Shown: in pieces, positions 45,254 to 57,292 of the stretch | How the letters are laid out: the number at the start of each line of letters is the position of its first letter | How positions within the stretch are numbered: the first letter of the stretch is position 1 | Origin: Ulota crispa | Taxonomy: Eukaryota; Streptophyta; Bryopsida; Orthotrichales; Orthotrichaceae | Length of the DNA: 64,000 bases | Direction: 5' to 3' | NCBI GenBank assembly: GCA_963920765.1 | Contig: OY987247.1 | Span: 10,140,471 to 10,204,470, forward strand | Made by a program: the position numbers and the translations under genes | Notes under the pieces: generated by a model | Seen by the model: the letters and a program-made list of their open reading frames with translations, nothing else | Database searches by the model: none | Told to the model about the DNA's origin: nothing

Positions 45254-46465
45254 TCAGACATTTCCATGGTTCTCATTGTCTTTCTCTCCATCCTTTGCGA
45301 AACCATTATAGTTGCTTGCTACATTGGGATTTTTGAGCACTGACAAAGGTTGCACCTGCAACCCAAGAGTAGCATTTGCAGTGTCCTTGCAGTTGTAGCA
45401 GCCTTCAAGGAAGAAAGGTATCTCTACTCTTGCTGCAACATGCATCTGTGTTAGATCTTGTTGTCTATTGGGAATGAGGTCCTATTGGACAACCATGGTG
45501 AGTTGCTCAGGGCAACTCACCATTTCTCCCTACTTATGAACAATTAGTCTTGCGTTTTCATTTGCAATGATAGCGTTTTCATAGATTCTCCTGTCCTTCT
45601 CTCTTTGATACTCCAATTGCTTCAAAAAGAGCTTTAATTGAACTTTCATTTTTGACCTCTCAAGATCTCTAGATGCTGCAGCTATACTTTGCATTTCATG
45701 TACCATGAGCTCTCCAGTGGCCTTTCTGGCTCGCGCAAAAATTGAATGCCCTGACATGTTCTTCCGTCTTACACTTGTGTTTCTTGCACGGTGGTTGATA
45801 GTGAATTCAAATGTGTTTGACGAGTTTATAATATGGGGAGACACACTTGTAGGGACATTGGAGAAGGGGCACAAAGTGGAAGTCCTTGTCAATGATGCTG
45901 CATGTCTGGCAACAATATTGCTTTCCGATTGCCGCAATAGAGATTGTTGTAGTGTAGCATTGGCCGTAGCCTCTAAAGAATCACCTCCGCCAAAGTCTAT
46001 GACGTTGTTGGGGCCTCCTTCATTGTTCTCCTATTTTGTTCCTTGAAATTGCAAATTCGCTTGTAGTTGTTGGTTTTTGTCTTGCAACAATGACAAGTCT
46101 CAAGAATGGAGAGGCTATATTTGGGGACGATTGCCATACTAACCATGCATTGCATCAAATACATCTTGCTCAAACAATTGTGGTGGACACTTTGCCTTTT
46201 GCTCCATCGCTAACATGTTCCAACACTCCCGTTTGTTCCTCCATATGTGGCCCACGTAATCAGCAATTTTCTTGTATTTTGGAATCAACTGATTCCATTT
46301 ACTTTTGCATGCAAGACCATCTTGCATATAAGGAAAAATACCAGCCCTCATAAAATACTGAGAGACACAAAGCTTCTTTGAGGAGTCAAACATCATCAAA
46401 TCTTGGCCATCAATTATATCTACTTCTTCTAGATACATTTCTTTTCTCAAAGAAGTGAGATGCAT
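45254..46465 (-). pseudogene. Trihelix (Myb/SANT-like) DNA-binding protein, decayed
   Basis: A single frame of about 400 codons runs through this interval on the minus strand, interrupted by several stops. The N-terminal part has the trihelix-type pattern (KSKWNQLIPKYKKIADYVG, then RNKRECWNML and FEQDVFDAMHG). The C-terminal part is a charged coiled coil (ELMVHEMQSIAAASRDLERS, FLKQLEYQREKDRRIYENAI). Such proteins occur as host transcription factors and as the accessory gene of Harbinger-type transposons. Most of the internal stops I read are TAG where Gln or Trp would fit. It lies between the copia LTRs in the place of reverse transcriptase. Confidence 0.65.
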
Positions 46466-47875
46466 GATTTCTTAAGGAAGACAATTTGGTCCCTTGTCTT
46501 TCCTTGCTTGCTATAATTGTACGCCTACAACAGCAAAAAGAGATGACAGTGGACTGGAGAAAGATCCGGTTGCTCTGGTTTGAGATTGTGAAACATTTTG
46601 ATTGATCAAAGCCAAAGAGGTACTTGTTGTAGTTAGCAGTGCATATCACATTTTGTATTAGTGTTCTTCTATAGCAACAAATTAAAACAATGAAATTTGT
46701 TTGTTCTATGCAATAGAGGTTTGGCATGTATACAATAAACACAATAAGACTACAAACATAGCTTTGAAGTAGTGAACAAAACTCAATAAATAGATGCTAT
46801 GTTTGAAGTTTTTCAGTACAGCATATGAGAATATTTGTTTTATGCTAGTGAAGTTTGACTTTCACAAGAAAGCAACAAAAAATCCCAAACTGATGGCTAC
46901 ATGCACTCAACAGAGAGCAATGCATGTGAATTTTGGCATGCACATGAGAAGCAATAAAAAAGCACAAATTGATGGCCGTGAAGTAGTAAACAGAGAGCAT
47001 CACATGTGAATTTTGGCATTCTCACAAGAAGCAACAAATATCCACAAATATGCAATCTTGAAGCAGTCAATAGAGAGCAGATGGTGTGTCTGGATTTTCC
47101 ACTATCAATCAAAAAAACATCAATTCAAACAACATCAACAATGCTCTAAATTTAAGTATTGGACATAGCTTAATGTCCATGGACATGGCAGCAAGTCGAG
47201 AGGGAGCGCCAAAAGAGATAGAGTACACATGATTCTCCATTTTGTAATACCAAAATGTAGCAAGTAAATTCTTAGCCTTTTGCATCCATTCAGCAAATGT
47301 TAAGCATCACAATACAGAGATACCATGGCAATTTTCATATATGCAAGGACATACATTACAATCCAATTATGTTACACAACAAATGTACATGAAACACAAT
47401 GCTAAGAAATGTTGCTCAGTATGGGAATAGATAGAGCTTGTTGAGAACTCACATGAGGCTGTCAAGACGATGTAAGAATGAGGCAAGCAAAGTAGTGGTC
47501 TTGACTTCAAGTAGACAAGCTCAAAATCAAGTGTCCGCATCTTTTGCGACGTCCCCCCTCTGTGAATATCAACTACCGCTATAAATTTGCCATACAGCCA
47601 AAACTCAAGGCACCACTCTTTGGTAGTTTGTATGGATTGGCAACATTACAAAACAACGCACCCAAATCTTGTAAATGTTGCTCTCTGCCTAATTCTAGAT
47701 TTTTGTAAAAGTTTGGCGCTCCCCGACCTTCTTGCAGATTGCATGTTAGGTCCAGAGAAAGCAGCGCTGCTAACGCCACCTCCATCGCTCCATGCCGCCT
47801 CTACGTTGGTTTGGGGCCTAAGACAGTTATTTTGTGTGAACAAGTGAAATCCTAAACTCATGTAAGTCTGCTCTT
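46466..47875. other. Copia interior, non-coding, with a short tandem repeat
   Basis: Three imperfect units of about 80 bp (46861-47080, each with CACAAGAAGCAAC and AGAGAGCA blocks) lie here. Nothing coding is recognised. Confidence 0.45.
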
Positions 47876-48660
47876 TAGGTACTATAACATTGCTAAAATT
47901 GTCCCTACAAAAGTTCTATTTTTCTTTCAAAAACACCATTTTGTTGTAGAGTGTACATTGTTGTAAATCCCTTTTTAATCCCTTCATGGAAACAAAATAT
48001 ATCAAAGTCTTTAGAAGTATACTCCCCTCTGTGATCAAACCTTAAGATTTTAATTTTAAGTTTTGTTTATTTCTCTACAAATAAATTATAATGTATAAAC
48101 TTGTCACGGGCTTCAAACTTTTGTTGCATGAGATAAACATAGCAATGTCTAGATAAGTTGTCTATACATGTAATGAAATATTTGAAACCTGCATGTGTCC
48201 TTATTTGCACTGGACCACATATATTTGAATGTACAAGTCCTAATATTTTTGTGGATCTTTGTGGTCCTATTTTAGGAAAAAGTTCTTTGTGTTGCTTGCC
48301 TTCAAGCTAGGCAAGGTTTACAAAAAAATGGTTCTTGTATTTGAAATTTGTCTATACCCTTTTGTATTAATTGATTTTTTTTAACCTTTGCTAATTGATA
48401 TGACTTAGTCTAGGATGCCATAATTTAGCTTTATTCAACTTTGTAGTTGTTGGTAGAGCAACTATTTGCTAATTAGGATTGACTATATTCAAGACTGTAT
48501 CACCTAATTTATACAAGTCATTATGTGAGTTGCATTTGGCAATAACATGTCCTAGTTTATTGAACAATATTGAAGTCCCTAACTTTATTTGAATTTTTCC
48601 CCTAGCTTTATCCATATCTTTAGTTGAAAGAAAATTCTTGGCAAGTCTTGGGATGCAAAG
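47876..48660 (-). pseudogene. Ty1/copia gag-pre-integrase and integrase, decayed
   Basis: On the minus strand TICDVLCIPRLAKNFLST and NDLYKLG are the gag-pre-integrase block. Degenerate zinc-binding and core segments follow, then KILRFDHRGEYTSKDFDIFC and TTMYTLQQNGVFERK, the highly conserved copia integrase core. Many stops and frame changes are present. The frame is lost at 47876, before reverse transcriptase. Confidence 0.8.
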
Positions 48661-48718
48661 TACATCACATATGGTACGCTCTAGATCATTTAAACTTGTG
48701 TTGTGTAGCTCTACAATC

Positions 48719-48744
48719 GAGAGAGAGAGAGAGAGAGAGAGAGA
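48719..48744. repeat. (GA)n microsatellite
   Basis: About 13 GA units lie inside the decayed copia coding region. They create artificial Arg-Glu or Leu-Ser frames. Confidence 0.95.
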
Positions 48745-48844
48745 TTCTTCCTTTATGGTCAAAGCCACCACATATAATCTATGCATGTGGTGTGATAACA
48801 ATTCTAATTTGTCTAGTTTTTATTTCAATGGCTATTCAAATTCT

Positions 48845-49562
48845 ACAACCTTTGATAACATGTCCCAATGTTTTGCAATAAAAACACTTATTAATAATGT
48901 TTGGACCCTTTTCTCAAAAAATTTATAGCTACTTTTCCCTTTTAAATTTGAAAACTTGTTAAAGTTTCTATTAAAATAAGGCTTTTTGCCTTTATTAGAG
49001 TATTTCTTAACTACATAAAGAACTCATGTACTTTTTAATGTAAAGACTATGCCTTTCATCAAATTTTCTTCTTGTATCAAATCACTGATCAATGTTTGAA
49101 TAGAAATGTCTTGTTGTCTTCTATAGGCACAAATAAATTTTGTATAGCTTGGAGACAAGCTTCTCATTAAGGTAAGAATCGCTTCATTATCTTACACAGT
49201 TAATCCAACTGCTAGTAGTTATTGGAGACACAATTTAAATTTACAAACATGTTTTATAATACTCTCATTTTTTTAATTTTGAAAGTATGTAACATATCTT
49301 TAAGATGCATTTTTGTAATCACATCTTCTGATTCAAATACACTTGTTAATGCTATCCATGCTTAATGTGCTGTAGAACATGATTGTACATGTGGAACTAT
49401 AAGTAGTTTATAATAATGGTTAACATTTGAAGTGGCATTTCTATCCATCCAATTGCTTACACTTCTCGCTCCTTTGGCTGCTAATATTAATCTCTGTTTC
49501 CATATATTGGAATATGATCCATCCAAATTGCCTACGTGACTTAAGTCTATTTTCTGTGTCAT
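48845..49562 (-). pseudogene. Ty1/copia gag, decayed
   Basis: The gag start reads MTQKIDLSHVGNLDGSYSNI. A UBN2-like body follows (KMHLKDMLHTFKIKKM, then LTLMRSLSPSYTKFI and ISDLIQEENLMKGI), with stops. At 48886-48845 lies a CX2CX4HX4C zinc knuckle (CFYCKTLGHVIKGC) in a shifted frame. This is the nucleic-acid-binding structural protein of a copia retrotransposon in minus orientation. The element is inactive. Confidence 0.8.
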
Positions 49563-49822
49563 TTTAATTTATATTGTATTATAAAATGATTGTCAATTTC
49601 ATAGAAGAATATTTCAATTTTAAATTCAGAAGTTTCATTTGCAATTTCAATGCTATGTTTGAAGAATCATTTGAGGATATAGCTTTTTTCTTGATATCCT
49701 TGGAGTTTTTATAGAAAGGAATAAAAATGTATAGATGTTGGTTCAATGGAGGAAACATTTTTCATGAAAATTTTATGAAGAATCTTTTATGAGGATTCTA
49801 TGGCAACTTTGCTTTGACACCA
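49563..49822 (-). other. Copia leader with primer-binding site
   Basis: Immediately inside the 5' LTR the minus strand reads TGGTGTCAAAGC, close to the initiator-Met tRNA primer site used by plant copia elements (TGGTATCAGAGC). The rest is untranslated leader. Confidence 0.65.
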
Positions 49823-50005
49823 TGTTGAGATTGTAGCTTTTGTAATATATTATTATTGCATTATGAAAAAGCAATTACAAATTTTATTATTAAATAACAA
49901 GGCTGATTCTTACAACCAAGCACCTTCTTCCTAAAAGTGGTTGTATATCTACATTATATTGCATCAATGGACAATATACTATACTAATATGGTATGTATC
50001 CAACA
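49823..50005 (-). repeat. Copia LTR, 5' LTR of the minus-strand element
   Basis: It aligns with 43871-44060. It begins TGTTGAGATTGTAG and ends GTATCCAACA, with one extra base before the TTCCA duplication (50007-50011). Confidence 0.82.
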
Positions 50006-50011
50006 TTTCCA

Positions 50012-50960
50012 ACAACGTGATTGATATTTTTGGAAATGAGTATTTACCAAATTCTTATAGAAGATGATGTTCAGCATATTTTGAAAATGCATGAAAAACT
50101 TGGATTTGTTAGAGTGCTAGGAAATATAGACTACATGCACTAGACTTGGAAGAATTGTCTTTCAAGTTGGGCAAGACAATCTACAAAAAAAAGAACCCAA
50201 CTAGTATTCTTGAAGCAATTATTTCTTATGATCTTTAGTTTTGGCATAAATTCTTTGGAATGCTTAGATTTCATAATGATATCCATGTCCTTGATAGTAG
50301 TGTCTAAATTTTGTTTTTTCACTAATTGTGCAACCAGCACTCATCAATGCTAGCAGGTAAGGAAAAATTGGACAGAAATGGAGAGAATCAATGACAAGCA
50401 CAAATTCATCCATAAATATACTAATATTAGTAGTTTTCATCCATATTCTATCAAATATAGTCATTGCTCAGACAAGCATCATGCAAATTCATCCAGTTTC
50501 TCACCTTAATTTCCTAGTGTTGCTGTCGCCAGACACAAATCCACATAACTTTTTGACAAAAATTAGCCAAAAATTTAAACGTTGCTTGATAGATCTTGTA
50601 TTTTTTCTAACCTTCAACTTGGTTTGGCTATGCCTGCAAGTTATGTTATTAACAAAAATATGTATAATATAGGCTTCTACCTTGCAGATGGTATATATTC
50701 CAAAAGGGTAACTTTAGTTAAAACAATGTTGCATCTTCAAGTGGCAAAGAAGAAGCATTTTGCAATTAAACAAGAACTTGCACAAAAAGATTTAAAACAT
50801 GGCTTTGGCGTGCTTCAAGCAATGTTTGCTATTGTAAAGATGCAAACTCAATTTTGGCAACAAGATGATATTTGCAAAATTAGAAAAACATGCATATATA
50901 ATGCTACACAATGTAATTGTTGAAAATGAACAAAAATTGAATTTTGTAAATGATTACAAC
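50012..50960 (+). pseudogene. PIF/Harbinger DDE nuclease gene, fragment 3 (catalytic part)
   Basis: It resumes the gene interrupted at 43870. Segments across frames read VIDIFGNEYL, DYMH-stop-TWKNC, NPTSILEAIISYDL-stop-FWHKFFGM, FHNDIHVLDSS, IGFYLADGIYSKRVTLVKTM, HFAIKQELAQKD, FGVLQAMFAIVKMQ and finally HNVIVENEQ. This is the order of a plant Harbinger nuclease with its GYYLADGIYP and RAFGVLQARFAIV signatures. The two stops at 50141 and 50236 stand exactly where the family has Trp (MHWxW, DLWxW). It is not functional. Confidence 0.88.
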
Positions 50961-51301
50961 GTGGATGGCGCTCCTCCTATTTTTTCTTTTAATGGCCTAA
51001 ATACATTTTAGGATATTGGACATTGCTATTGTGTTGTACAAGATGAAAAGAAGCACTACCAACCATGACAAGACATTTGTGGCAAAAAAAAGGCAAGGAA
51101 GATTAAAGGCTATTTTTAATGCAATGATAGCCATATTCTATTTGTAACAACCGCTATCTAAAATAAAAATGCTACGTATATCAAGTATCTTCATTTTCCA
51201 AGTCTTTCATCAATTTCTTCAAAGTATATTCTTGTTGAAATTGGTAGTACCTCTATTGAATTTTATTCATGATTTTTGTGCATTGTGCCATCACCTACTC
51301 A

Positions 51302-51600
51302 TCAAATGTTTGCTCCATTGCCTTTTCCATTGCACAATATTTTGGCTTTGTTTGCTTCTATAAATTTTGCCAAGCTTTTGGCAATGAGGCATTGAGAATT
51401 CTCTATTAAAATCAATGTTCCAAGCATAGCACGTCTTTTGGCTTCCTTCTTGTCAATAGGTCGCTCAAACATAGATGACAATACGTATTTCTCTTGGTCT
51501 TTCTTGTCTTCAACAATGTGCTTTGTTCTTTTATTAAATGTTTTCATTTGCACCATCAACTTTTGCCACTATGGTGCATAACAAAGACTGGTGCAAATAA
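51302..51600 (-). pseudogene. Possible Harbinger accessory (Myb/NAM-like) protein remnant
   Basis: A minus-strand frame convergent with the nuclease reads WQKLMVQMKTFNKRTK, then SSMFERPIDKKEAKRRAM and a charged helix. The RPI.KK.AK block followed by a coiled coil is typical of the C-terminal half of the second gene of plant Harbinger elements. The N-terminal DNA-binding half is not recognisable. The assignment rests on position and this one motif. Confidence 0.4.
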
Positions 51601-54600
51601 ATGACATTCTAAACTCATTACAAGAGATTTGGACCCAAAAAGAGGCCCCTTCCCCCAAATCCATGGGAACTTTGGGAACACCTTCTGTAGAGTGATATTT
51701 GGATTACTTTGTTTGTAACCCTAATATAGGGATGAGTTTGATCAAGGAGGCTATTTCTCATGGATTTGCTAAACTCATTCAATTGTACCAAAAATCCGAG
51801 TAGGAAATTCCTTTATTAATTGGATCATGGCTAGGCTCCTAATTACCATTAGGATGTTTCACTCTTAAAAGAATACCCAAATAGAGTTAGAATACTCAAA
51901 TGTGGTTTCTTTTTCTTCTTTAACTTTCAACTTGGTTCTTCAAGCTTTCTTTCTTAAGCTCCTATTCTGAATCTTCACTTTCTCCATTTGGCAACAATCT
52001 TCATCATCCAGCTTCACAAGTTCATGTTTCTTTACTCCAAGTTGGAATTGATTATTCTCACAACCACTCAGGCAATCACTTTCTAAGTAGGAATTTTTAC
52101 TTCATAATCATTCAATATTGATAGCCCAAGTTGGCTTCGCATTCTCTCTTCTTTATCACTTTGTCCAACTAGGAATATTCCCTTTTTCTCTCTTGCTTTC
52201 CCTTCCCTATTAGGTTGATATGTCAGAACTCTCACCATTCAACTAGGAATTTTTCTTTCTTTGTTCTCTCTTTTTCTTCCCAATTTGGCTGTGGTCAGAC
52301 TCTTAATGTAACAATTCACCTTCCACAATGGATTGGCCTGATCTTGAAGACCCACACCTAGTTCGTGGAACACTAGTTTGCACACGTGAATAAGAACAGC
52401 CAAAAATGCACGACATAATCTTGAGTGACTCAACGTCCTGTTACTGAAGAGGTTGTGTGTCCAACAATGTTGCTTGAGTAGCTTTATACACCTAAGCATC
52501 TGGCTCTGAGAAGGTGATATTATTGTATTTCTATCCTAGGACTTAGCATCGTCTTTCTATCATGGGACTAAACACCGCTAATGTCCATCTATGATGCAGC
52601 CGTCTTTCCATCCCAAAAGTAACACAGCCAAGTTACAATTATGACTCAACTCAGAATAGGTTGTATCGTCCCTCCAAGTGTCCAATTATGGAGCGTCGCC
52701 ACAACACTTAATTCTCTCTCTTTCCAATTTGGCTTGGATATTCTCAATGGCTCTTTTATCCTTTCAGTTTCTCACACAATCCAACTTGGAATTTTTCACT
52801 CAATCTCTCTTACCAAATTGCCTTTCATCACTCTTTGATTTTCTTCTCATGCTAACTTGGTTTGACTCACCCACTCGGCCAATTATTTGATCTCTTTGGC
52901 ATTCTTTGAAGTTCTCTAATGGCCTCACTTCCATTCCAAATTGACCCCAACTTACACTACAACAACACCACATACACACAAGTTGAATCTAATAGGTCTC
53001 TCTCTAGATTTATTCCCACTCGGCAAGTTCAATCCAACTAGAAATCAAATACACATTCATGTACATTCAATCCAAGTCAATTGTTACTTGCAGTCATACA
53101 TGCATCTGCTCACAAATTTTATGCACACAAATATTACACCCAAGTAGTCCTTCACTTTCCAACACTCATAATCTTCCAATTTGAGCTCTGAAATTCATCA
53201 CTTGAGATATTACCTAGAATACTCAACTAGAAATCACTCTCAATCTTCACACACTTTCACCCAATTGTTCATTCCAAATTGAGTATACAATCTCACACAA
53301 TAGCTCAATTTAATCTCACTCGAATTTAAACACACTCAAGCAAAGCACAAATTGAAGACATCAACAACTTGCACAATCAGCACAACAATTCATACAAATA
53401 GTTATGTATTAACAAGCAAGAAAATTCACACACAAAAGGCAGCCAAGTTGGCTGGACTCTACGCTTCTAGGCTGTAGGTTCTTTCAACTAGTTTTCTCTT
53501 CCTATTTGTAGCCTTTTGCTCACCTATTTGGATCTCTCAACTTGTCTCTTCCTTGCATCCTTGTCCCTTGGCCTATTTGGTAGCTTTTACAATCTTTTTA
53601 ACCTAATTGGACACTTTTAACCACCAGATTGCGCTTGAACTGCTCAAAATGAGGAACATGGCACATATTTGTGAAATATCTGAATTTAAATCCACATAAG
53701 CATTCTACACCTTCCACATGGGTAGTCTGCTGCAGGTTGACATGGCATTAGGGTGACCACGTTAGATAGTATTATTTTATTGAAAAAATTTTAAAATCAA
53801 AAAATAAAATAAAAACTAATTTTTTTCTAAGACTTTTTTAATTTTTTTGTTTAATTTTTTTTTTGACGACCACCAGGGGCTGGTTCCCATCATTTGGAAC
53901 AACCAAACTCCAGCCCCTTCTTGGGTCCAAATCTCTTCTAATGCTAGCTACCTTTTGGAATTCAATATACAGTCTAATTGCATTGTTTAATTTATCTTTG
54001 TGAGTTTTCCCACTTTTGTTCTGGACTTCAACTAACAAAAAACAACCACAAAACTTATTTACTGTTGCTTGGAGGGACCTCCAACAAACTTGCAAACTGT
54101 AAGCACTTTGTATACCTAATTCTAGAAGTACTAAATACAACAATGCATGAATTCTACATCAAAAGATTTGTGCTTATTGCTCTTTTCAAACAACTAGATA
54201 TTGCGCAATTTCAAGCCATGACTTTGCAAGTTGATCATCTTTCCTCAAAAAATTCATGCTCTTCTTGTAGACCATCTTAGCTAATGCTAAACATGAGGAA
54301 TGCAAAGTTTTTATCATCTTTGCCAAACTCTATGTTGATGGAACTTGCAAACTAATGGAAGACTAATGGGTGTTTGATTCAAAACATAATAGTGCAATGC
54401 TAGTTTGGTGGTAGTCATGATATGGCGACAGTTGCGTGATGGTGAAGCAATGGTGGTTGTGCAGTAATGGTAAAAGGGTGTTTTATTTAATAAAATTTCA
54501 AGATGAGCGAGTGTAATCAAGAATTTAATGGAAGGAAAAAATCTAAATATCCTCAAGATTTAGTTCTATGGATGCGGAGAGCATGGAATTATATTTTTTG

Positions 54601-54831
54601 AATATGCTTGGTTTAGTCATGCATTTAATCCTCTCCACTGGAGATGCTCTAAATCTATCAAGACAGAGAGATATGTGACGTTTACAACGTTGTATCTGCT
54701 GATGTGGTTGAAAGTTGGCTAAGGAAGTTTTGCTGCTTGTGCTTATCATATTTTGCCATTTGTGCCAAACATAATGTTTGTCTTGCTAGCATTTGATTTT
54801 TGAGGAAATCACAAATGAGGAGATAAGTTTA
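51601..54831. other. Repeat-like intergenic region rich in CCAACTTGG-type motifs
   Basis: From 51900 to 53600 variants of CCAACTTGGAATT / CAACTAGGAATT recur at irregular spacing among pyrimidine-rich DNA, probably an old degenerate tandem or subterminal repeat. No gene is seen. The remaining 53600-54831 shows nothing recognisable. Confidence 0.4.
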
Positions 54832-55240
54832 AAAATAATCATGAATCCTTGAATAATCTAAAAGTAATTCTCCATGGTAGTGCAAAAAGATTTGAGAGTG
54901 AAAGACTTAGGATTGAAATACAAAGTCTTCTTGTAGGATTCAAAATTGAAGTCCACAAATGGACCTATAGGTGATTGGATAGGTAGTTGGATCGCTTGTG
55001 TTCACAAGGACTGAGCCATTTTATAATAATTACAATGTGTAAAAAGATATGTCTTTGATGAGGGCTTTATATTTATGAATAATTTTGTAAAAATGTATTG
55101 TTTTTAAACACCATGCCTTCTTGCACAACATGGAGAATTACAAACATAAGTATAATTTATTATAGTCAATGTCTTGCGTTTACTTGCCGCCCAATTCTTT
55201 GGTAATTGAAAGAAAACCCTCACTAAACAAAACGAGTTGA
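54832..55240. repeat. Dispersed repeat, copy 2 (other copy 5757-6148)
   Basis: It is the same repeat as at 5757-6148, direct orientation, with moderate divergence and several indels. Confidence 0.65.
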
Positions 55241-56380
55241 CAATTTAGTATAAATAGAGAAAATATTTGAATAAAAACAAAAAATGAAAATAACAAAAAT
55301 AAACATAGAAGAGAAGTATAAAAATGAAGAGGAAGATGTTTAGAAGATTATGTGAGTTGTTATTTTGCATTCAGGTTTTTTGCATGTTTGAGTGAGCTTG
55401 GATTATTTAAATTACATCTTGTACTTTTTTGCTAGGTACACTATCTTCACAATCTTAGCTATTTGTTACAATGGAAAACTCAAATGAAAATACTTCATTG
55501 ATAGTGGTAAAAGGTGTGAATTATATAGAAGACCAAAATATTTTAGATCTAGAAGAAAACTGCAGAAAATTGTGTTCCACTTAACAAAGCCATATGAAGT
55601 TGATTGTGTTGAGTTCTCCCTTTCCAACGCAAAATTCCATGTTCCAACACAAAATTGATGAAATGCCCATCCAAAACTTAGAACAATTCCGTAATTGTTC
55701 AAAAAAATCTTATTGCATAATTCATAAATCCATATGTATACAATCTATTCTTAAATGTAAAATAGAAAAAAAAATGTTGTAGGCGTTAGAAACCAATATT
55801 CATAGTCAATATGTAAGAAATGCATGACTCAAATTAAAACTCCAATCACCTAGTTCATTTTAAAGTTAGATTTTGTTCTAACACAATTATCTACGTATGG
55901 CTTGCTAATCAAATTCTAACTAAAAATTAGACCCAAGTGAGTCTAAATTTTTATTTCAATTGTTTGTACATGTGGACCATAGATCTTCTACACCTTTGCC
56001 AATAAAATCCAACACCTCCAAAATTTTGAGAAAAAAATGTGCAATTTATGCTTAAAACCACCTACAAAATTTCTTTGCCTTTTAGAAATAAGTGCCTTTG
56101 GCAAGAGACAACAGCTCTTGTAAATGTTATTGTTTCTTTTTGCCATTAATAAAACAAGCTAGAGTAAAATACAATGAGAGTTTTTTTTATTTTGCAAAGT
56201 TATAAAGATTAATAAAAGTTATCAAAAGATTTTTGATAATTCTTATTTTCCTTTTTTTGAAATCACTACACTCTTTCAATTTGGATTTTCATTTTTGCTA
56301 AACCCATGATCCAATTTCTAATGCAAAGTCCCACTTTCTTGAAACCAAAACTTCCAAAAGAGTGTTATCAAAATCTCAAA
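55241..56380. other. AT-rich stretch, nothing recognised
   Basis: I see no gene or clear repeat. Confidence 0.35.
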
Positions 56381-57292
56381 GTACAGTACCCAGAAGTAAA
56401 CATACGCACCAGCTGTTTTGACAGCCAAAGAACTTGCCTTATAACTTGCATAATGTAGGGTATAAATGGCATTTTCTTGTTGTGCTTCATAATTTTGTAA
56501 TCCTTATGCAATTCTTATCAAGCATACCAAATTTTAGTTTCAGAAAACCTAAACTCCATTTTTAATGAATTTTTTTGTATGAACTTCATGGTTTGTACAT
56601 GATAATTGCTTGAAAAACATTGGTGATGAATTTTTGAGATTTGGTTGCATGGGTGTACATATAACATCCATATGCACATCCTCCATGCTAAAAAGAAACT
56701 TCTTAAGCAACAAAAATGTGATCTTCAAAGGATTTAGTGTGGATTCTGATATGTCTAGAATTTTGTAAAATAGATATTTATGTATGATAATCAATTTTTG
56801 CTATTTGACTCATACATTGTAACTAACTTTGTGGTTTTGAACATGATATTATGTTTACTTGGTGAGAAAAAAGTTCAAAAATAAAAATAACTATTTTGCA
56901 AAATTTTGGACATATCACAAGTCACACTAAAATTAACTAAATCCTTTGAAGACCACATTTTTGTTGCTTAAGAGGCTTCTTTTTAGCATGGAGGATGTAC
57001 ATATGGATGTTACCTATACACCCATGCAATCAAATTTGAAAAATTCATCACCAATGTTTTTCAATCAATTATCATGTATAAACCATGAAATTGATACAAA
57101 AAAATTCATTAAAAATGGAGTTTAGGTTTTTTGAAACTAAAATTTGGTATACTTGTTTGTGATTACATAAAAATTATAAAATTGTGATACACAACAACAA
57201 AAATGTCAATTATACTTTATATCATGCAAGTTTTAGGCAAGTTTTTCACCGCCAAAAAGGACAGTTTGTATGTTTACTTCCGGGTACCGTAC
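56381..57292. mobile_element. Long-inverted-repeat (foldback) element, 912 bp
   Basis: The left arm starts GTACAGTACCCAGAAGTAAA and the right arm ends TTTACTTCCGGGTACCGTAC. The arms pair for about 390 bp (for example CTTAAGCAACAAAAATGTG with its complement at 56953) around a loop of about 120 bp. It is non-coding. No target duplication was identified. The arms contain a CCTTTGAAGACCAC block that resembles the family 4 TTAA terminus, but it is internal here. Confidence 0.75.
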
